NCBI GenBank assembly: GCA_003021685.1
Contig: PXRO01000033.1
Location: 1 to 46,600 of the forward strand
Direction: 5' to 3'
Origin: Halobacteriales archaeon QS_4_62_28
GTDB lineage: Archaea > Halobacteriota > Halobacteria > Halobacteriales > Haloarculaceae
DNA length: 46,600 nt
Shown: positions 42,185 through 46,600 of the stretch, piece by piece
How the letters are laid out: every line of letters starts with the position of its first letter
Numbering within the stretch: position 1 is the first letter of the stretch
Position numbers and translations under genes: made by a program
Notes under the pieces: generated by a model
Database searches by the model: none
Told to the model about the DNA's origin: nothing
The model's input: only the letters and a program-made list of their open reading frames with translations

Positions 42185-43795
42185 ATGCGTTGTTTTGTTA
42201 TCGGCATTGATGCCGCGTGTCAGCGGGTTCTCGATCCACTATTTGACCAGGAAGTCACGCCGACACTCGAATCGATCTTTCGACGGGGGGTCAGTGACAG
42301 TCTCCATTCACAGATACCCCCATGGACTCCGAGCGCATGGCCCTCACTCTGCACCGGGACTAACCCTGGAAAGCACGGCATATTTGATTTCCTCGCGTTC
42401 GACGGCTACGACTGGGATGTCGTGGACGCCACTCGACTTCACGAGCCGGCGTTGTGGGAATATCTCTCTGCTGCTGGGTACGAGAGCGTCGTCGTCAACG
42501 TCCCCCTGACACACCCGCCGAAACCGTTCGACGGTGCGCTCGTTCCGGGTTATATAGCACCGGAGAGACCGGTGTGTCATCCCGAGGGCCTCCTTGCAGA
42601 GATTCGAGACGCCATCGGGGACTACCGTATTTATCCGGACAGTAGCGACGACGGGACGACCGATGACTACGCGGCCCACCGTGAAGTCGTCCACATGCGT
42701 GGCGAGGCGTTCGAATACCTTGCAGAGCGGTTCGATCCGGCGTTTGGCTTTCTCCAGTTCCAACAGACTGACACCGTATTCCACAAGTATCCTGACGACT
42801 GGGACGCTGTCCGGGCAGTCTACGAAGCGGTCGATGCGGAACTCGACCGGATACTCGACCGATTCGACCCGGAGACGGTGCTGGTCGTCAGTGACCACGG
42901 CATGGGAGAGTACGACGACTACGAGTTTCGGGTCAACGAGTTTCTTCGCGAGACGGGCCACGTCGCCACCACACGAGGTGGCACGGGAATGCCGTCCTGG
43001 GCGCTGGTGCGAGATTCGAAATTAACCAGCGGTGAGACGGGTGATCCCGACCGGAGTCCCCTCGGCAGTCTAATGCGACAGGCGGCCCGTCTCGGGATCA
43101 CGACACAGCGCGTCGTCGCTGTCCTCGACGCACTGGGCCTGGCCGATACTGTTGGCCGATTTGTACCCCCATCAGTCGCGAGTTCAGGTGCCGAACAGGT
43201 GGATTTTTCCGCATCGACGGCGTTCATGCGGTCCCGGAGTGAGTTGGGTGTCAGAATCAATCTCGAAGGGCGCGAACCGCACGGACAGGTACCGCAAGAC
43301 GAGTACGAAGACGTTCGGTCCGATCTGATACGTCTGTTCACGGACGTGCGGACGCCGGACGGAGACCGTGTCTTTGCGGATGTCGCGCCTCGGGAGGCGT
43401 ACTTCGATGGGCCAGTGATCGAGGAGGCTGTCGACATCGTTCTCGTCCCAGCGAACTTCGAACAGTTCCTCTCGGCTCGTCTCGCAGGTGCCACGTTTGG
43501 AACGCCTTCGGAACCGTGGAACCACAAACTCGATGGAATCGTCGCTGCCGCTGGAACCGGCGTCGACACGTCGGTATCGCTGGGTGATGCTGATCTCTTC
43601 GATATCGCACCGACGGTCCTCGCACTGTTCGGTCTTCCCCGTGGGGCTCGAATGGATGGCACGCCATTGCCAATTGTCGACAGTGCTGGCGTCAGCGAGT
43701 ACGACAGCATCGACCGGTCGGACTCGAATATCTCGGCGACGAGTGGTGAAGTTCAGGAACGGCTCGAAAATCTCGGCTACATCGAAAATATATGA
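42185..43795 (+). CDS. Alkaline-phosphatase-superfamily phosphodiesterase/phosphotransferase, copy 2
   Basis: This 536-residue protein is collinear with copy 1 at 36886 over its whole length: FVIGIDAACQRVLDPLF, IPPWTPSAWPSLCTGTNPGKHGIFDF (likely nucleophile Thr48), VLVVSDHGMGEYDDYEFRVNEFL and the C-terminal FDIAPTVLALFGLPRGARMDGTPLP. Its stop overlaps the start of the next gene by four bases. It is a second AP/FemAB-like module on the far side of the tRNA-Ser, probably from gene duplication. The substrate is not known. Confidence 0.85.
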   Translation: MRCFVIGIDAACQRVLDPLFDQEVTPTLESIFRRGVSDSLHSQIPPWTPSAWPSLCTGTNPGKHGIFDFLAFDGYDWDVVDATRLHEPALWEYLSAAGYESVVVNVPLTHPPKPFDGALVPGYIAPERPVCHPEGLLAEIRDAIGDYRIYPDSSDDGTTDDYAAHREVVHMRGEAFEYLAERFDPAFGFLQFQQTDTVFHKYPDDWDAVRAVYEAVDAELDRILDRFDPETVLVVSDHGMGEYDDYEFRVNEFLRETGHVATTRGGTGMPSWALVRDSKLTSGETGDPDRSPLGSLMRQAARLGITTQRVVAVLDALGLADTVGRFVPPSVASSGAEQVDFSASTAFMRSRSELGVRINLEGREPHGQVPQDEYEDVRSDLIRLFTDVRTPDGDRVFADVAPREAYFDGPVIEEAVDIVLVPANFEQFLSARLAGATFGTPSEPWNHKLDGIVAAAGTGVDTSVSLGDADLFDIAPTVLALFGLPRGARMDGTPLPIVDSAGVSEYDSIDRSDSNISATSGEVQERLENLGYIENI

Positions 43796-44892
43796 CAATC
43801 GACATTACCTGCATCACGAAAGAAGAATTCGACACCTGGGACCGGTGTGTCGACCGGTCACCGGAAGCGACCCTCTTCCATCGGTCAGCCGTTCTCGAGC
43901 AACTGGCCGACTACGCCAGCGGGACACTCCACCCGCTCATTGGATATAAAGGACAGGAGCCGGTCGGGATACTGCCGTTGTTCGAACTAAGCAAGGGTCC
44001 AGCGCGAGCAGTGTTCTCGCCGCCGCCGGCGACGTGGGTGGAGTATCTCGGACCGGCGACCCTGAACATGTCGAAACTTTCCTGCCGGAAGGCCGAGCGC
44101 CGCCATCAGCGGTTCATCGATGCCTGCTTCGAGTACGTCGACGAGGTGATCGATCCCATTGTCACGCGTATCGAAAGTCCGCCCCAATACAACGATGTCC
44201 GGCCGTTCCAGTGGGGCGGGTATACGACGATAACTGAGTATACCTACGTCGTCGAGCTGACAGACGAGGACGACATGCTCTCACGGTTCAGCAGTGATGC
44301 ACGTGGCAACATTCGTGACAGCTACGACACTGACTTCACTATTTCTCGGGAAGATGAGAGCGCACTTCACCTGATCCTTGACCAGGTCGAGCGACGGTAT
44401 CGGGAACAAAACACTCCAGTAACGCTTCCGTCGGCGTTTTTTAGAGACCTCTACCAATCACTCAGTGACGACGAACTCAGGCCGTACGTCTGTCGCGTCG
44501 ATGGGGAGTTCGTCGGCGGTATCATCGCTGCTGCCGACGACGACACTGCATACCGCTGGATCGGCGGTGTTCGTCCAGAAAAGGCGGTCGACTTCCCCGT
44601 CAATGACTTCTTGGACTGGAGGGTTATGACTGACATGATGGCCGATGGCCGGGAGTATTACGACCTCGTAGGCGCTAGTGCCGAACGTATCAACGAGTAC
44701 AAGGCGAAGTTTGACCCGACCCTGGAGACGTTCTACAGAATCCAGAGCAACCCGCTCCTGTTCCACGCGTTCAGTTCTGCGTACGAACAGTTCGAATGGT
44801 ACAGGTTGGCGCTGAGCGGTGATATCAACAACTCCGGTGGCTCCGTACAACAACTTCGCAATACAGTCACTAACCTGTTCGGCGGCAATTGA
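43792..44892 (+). CDS. FemAB-like GNAT transferase 3
   Basis: This 366-residue protein is a close paralogue of the transferase at 39638: LFHRSAVLEQLADYASGTLHPLIGYKGQEPVGILPLFEL, then SSDARGNIRDSYDTDFTI and FPVNDFLDWRVMTDMMADGREYYDLVGASAERINEYKAKFDP. A C-terminal extension of about 30 residues (YEQFEWYRLALSGDINNSGGSVQQLR) is specific to this copy. It is translationally coupled to AP-like copy 2 (ATGA), repeating the layout at 36886-40639. Confidence 0.8.
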   Translation: MTIDITCITKEEFDTWDRCVDRSPEATLFHRSAVLEQLADYASGTLHPLIGYKGQEPVGILPLFELSKGPARAVFSPPPATWVEYLGPATLNMSKLSCRKAERRHQRFIDACFEYVDEVIDPIVTRIESPPQYNDVRPFQWGGYTTITEYTYVVELTDEDDMLSRFSSDARGNIRDSYDTDFTISREDESALHLILDQVERRYREQNTPVTLPSAFFRDLYQSLSDDELRPYVCRVDGEFVGGIIAAADDDTAYRWIGGVRPEKAVDFPVNDFLDWRVMTDMMADGREYYDLVGASAERINEYKAKFDPTLETFYRIQSNPLLFHAFSSAYEQFEWYRLALSGDINNSGGSVQQLRNTVTNLFGGN

Positions 44893-44952
44893 TGGGACCG
44901 CCGCAAGCCATTCCGGGATAGCACTACCCCCGAGTCGATGTCTACCGGTATA

Positions 44953-46314
44953 TTACCGGTCATCTCGACCGTATATACTGTAAAGCTTCGAATACAGCGA
45001 TATCGGCACGGATCGGGCGAGGGTTCGGATCGCGCGTGATCTGTTCGACCGGCCGGCGATGGTGTCGAAATCGGTCGACTGAAGCCACTGACAGAACGCA
45101 TCACCGCCTTCGACCGGGAGCATCGTATCCGAGTCTACTTTCGTCTGGAGTTCCTGCCAGTAGACGGCGTGGTGTCGATCCGGAAGCCATTCGCCAGCCT
45201 CGAAGCGATTGCATGCCTGTTCGAAGGCGGTCGGAGTGAGCACTAACCCGTGCTGGTTTGGATCACAACCGGCGACGGCGAGGCCGAAAGCCGTTCGAAA
45301 ACAGTTTTCACACTGTTTGCAGTTGCGTTGTCTCGCTGGTTTCTCGCAGGCCCACACTGGCAAGTCCGGGTGGTGGGAGGTGAGGAAATCGGCGACGACT
45401 TCGACGCGTTCCTGGCGGGTGAGTTCGAATCCGTCGTGGACGACATCTGTGCCAGCCCACGCGAGCGACTCGTCGATGGCGGGGTGTGATCCCCATGGCA
45501 TCCCCTGACCATCCCAGTGATCCAGCAGCTCTGGCGTGGGGAACTCATCCCAGTGTCGTGCGCCGACGTAGAGCGTACCGATGTCTGTGGCGACCGTCAG
45601 CGGGGCTGCCAGTCCGAGGAGGCCAAGCCCGTCGGCGACCGCGCTGTACCAGCCGCCGTCGTGGTCGTCCGTGAAGTGGATACTTAGCATCGACGAGTTC
45701 AGGATGTCGAGCACGTTCGACTGGACGAACTGCGCTTCGACGCCGAAGCGGTCGGCGTACTCGCGGACGTTTGCCTGCCAGTCCCACCAGCGCCGTTCCT
45801 CGTCAGGGCCCACGTGCCACGCCTGGATGCTGAGTAGCGTCGACACCTCGTTGCGGTGTCTGGCGTATGGCGACAATGAATTGATCCCGCCAGTGAACAG
45901 GAGACCGGTTTCGGCACCGTCACCACGGTGTTCGGTAGTCGGGGCTTCGTCGATAACTACACGGCCGCCCTCGATGAACGTCGGATACATCTCGCGTAAC
46001 ACCGCACCAACTGTTTCGAGCGAATCGAGGAAGCGACGGTCGACTGACGAGGCGTGGACATCGGCTCCGAGTGCCCACGCGACCGGACACAGGTGTGCGA
46101 GTACCGGAACCGTCAAGACCGATTCCGGAACGGCCGAGATGTCGACATCGTACGAGGCGGTGAACGTCTGGCTACCGAAGAAGGGCGCGATATCGTCGGT
46201 GTACTCGACCTCACACTCGATATCAGTTCCGTCGACAGTGACGTCAGTGACAGCGACTGTTTTAGTACCGGAGTCGTCGTCCAGCATCTGGGCCTCGTCG
46301 ATGGGGGTGGGCAT
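44953..46314 (-). CDS. PP-loop-like (QueC/adenine-nucleotide-hydrolase-like) zinc protein
   Basis: This 453-residue protein has TGGINS at 141-146 in the place of the SGGxDS ATP-binding loop of adenine nucleotide alpha-hydrolases, then a Rossmann-like stretch (ESLAWAGTDVVHDGFELTRQERVEVVADFL) and a C-terminal zinc-like CKQCENC motif. Ser to Thr and Asp to Asn changes in the loop suggest altered or lost ATP cleavage. Similar proteins occur in bacterial polysaccharide clusters but have no known function. It is divergent from a sugar nucleotidyltransferase and convergent with FemAB-like 3. Confidence 0.65.
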   Translation of the reverse strand: MPTPIDEAQMLDDDSGTKTVAVTDVTVDGTDIECEVEYTDDIAPFFGSQTFTASYDVDISAVPESVLTVPVLAHLCPVAWALGADVHASSVDRRFLDSLETVGAVLREMYPTFIEGGRVVIDEAPTTEHRGDGAETGLLFTGGINSLSPYARHRNEVSTLLSIQAWHVGPDEERRWWDWQANVREYADRFGVEAQFVQSNVLDILNSSMLSIHFTDDHDGGWYSAVADGLGLLGLAAPLTVATDIGTLYVGARHWDEFPTPELLDHWDGQGMPWGSHPAIDESLAWAGTDVVHDGFELTRQERVEVVADFLTSHHPDLPVWACEKPARQRNCKQCENCFRTAFGLAVAGCDPNQHGLVLTPTAFEQACNRFEAGEWLPDRHHAVYWQELQTKVDSDTMLPVEGGDAFCQWLQSTDFDTIAGRSNRSRAIRTLARSVPISLYSKLYSIYGRDDR

Positions 46315-46460
46315 GCACGACTGGACTGTCGAGACCGTCTAAAGTATAAGTTGGTTATCCTACATGGACTGCAGTCTCGTGGATCACCAGTCAGAGATGA
46401 TAAGGGGGTGATAACTAATGGTTTCCCGCTGTACCTTCCGGCGATGCACCACACCGATAG

Positions 46461-46600
<140 letters not shown>

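Overview
The window is a stretch of haloarchaeal chromosome. The evidence is high GC with GC-rich third codon positions, very acidic predicted proteins, TFB and RNA polymerase subunit L, an archaeal SRP RNA, RNase P component 4, archaeal TATA boxes a short distance upstream of start codons, and several small protein families known only from haloarchaea (HalOD1, DUF5798, DUF7410-like). The SRP RNA, the tRNAs and the housekeeping gene order suggest a Halobacteria member, perhaps near Haloarculaceae. That placement is inference.

Layout. 1-650 holds the decayed right end of an IS1341/TnpB-type element. 654-4588 has a small membrane protein, a DRG-family GTPase, a large PH-like/helical/Mrr-like protein and a 43-residue zinc ribbon. 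4691-8218 is a convergent fructan pair: a GH32 fructan hydrolase fused to a ThuA-like N-terminal domain, facing a GH68 levansucrase. Both lack signal peptides. 8268-12116 has a HalOD1 operon with an uncatalogued small ORF, cytochrome oxidase subunit III, and a disrupted multi-pass membrane protein that runs out of frame into a downstream zinc-finger membrane protein. 12255-12661 is a DUF433 antitoxin with a truncated DUF5615-like partner, flanked by 31-bp direct repeats exactly 500 bp apart. 12894-25160 is mostly housekeeping: rpoL, hisF, purL, a PHP/AsnB-like overlapping pair, NUDIX, TFB, gatC-gatA and an M48 protease. 25157-28353 has a PIG-L deacetylase and two GT4 glycosyltransferases. 28414-29919 is rnp4-yhbY-mscS, followed by the SRP RNA (minus strand). 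30734-32967 has small haloarchaeal proteins, a CoA-binding protein, a RecA-like ATPase and tRNA-Arg(UCG).

From 33.2 kb to the right edge lies a surface-glycan island. It contains a GT2 with C-terminal membrane helices, a GT4, a NodB-type deacetylase, two paralogous alkaline-phosphatase-superfamily enzymes, three FemAB/GNAT-type transferases, a DegT-type PLP enzyme, tRNA-Ser(CGA), a PP-loop-like zinc protein and the start of a sugar nucleotidyltransferase. The phosphatase-superfamily gene followed tightly by FemAB-like transferase gene(s) occurs twice. This is the best candidate in the window for an uncharacterised system, possibly one that decorates glycans or lipid-linked sugars with phospho- and aminoacyl-type groups. 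Glycan assembly by the GTs, deacetylation by NodB, amino-sugar formation by DegT and decoration by the AP/FemAB pairs would make one coherent pathway, but the substrates cannot be read from sequence.

Two dispersed intergenic repeat families recur: one bounded by ACTGCCGGCTGT-type ends (about 75-80 bp), the other containing GTACCGGTRGAC.
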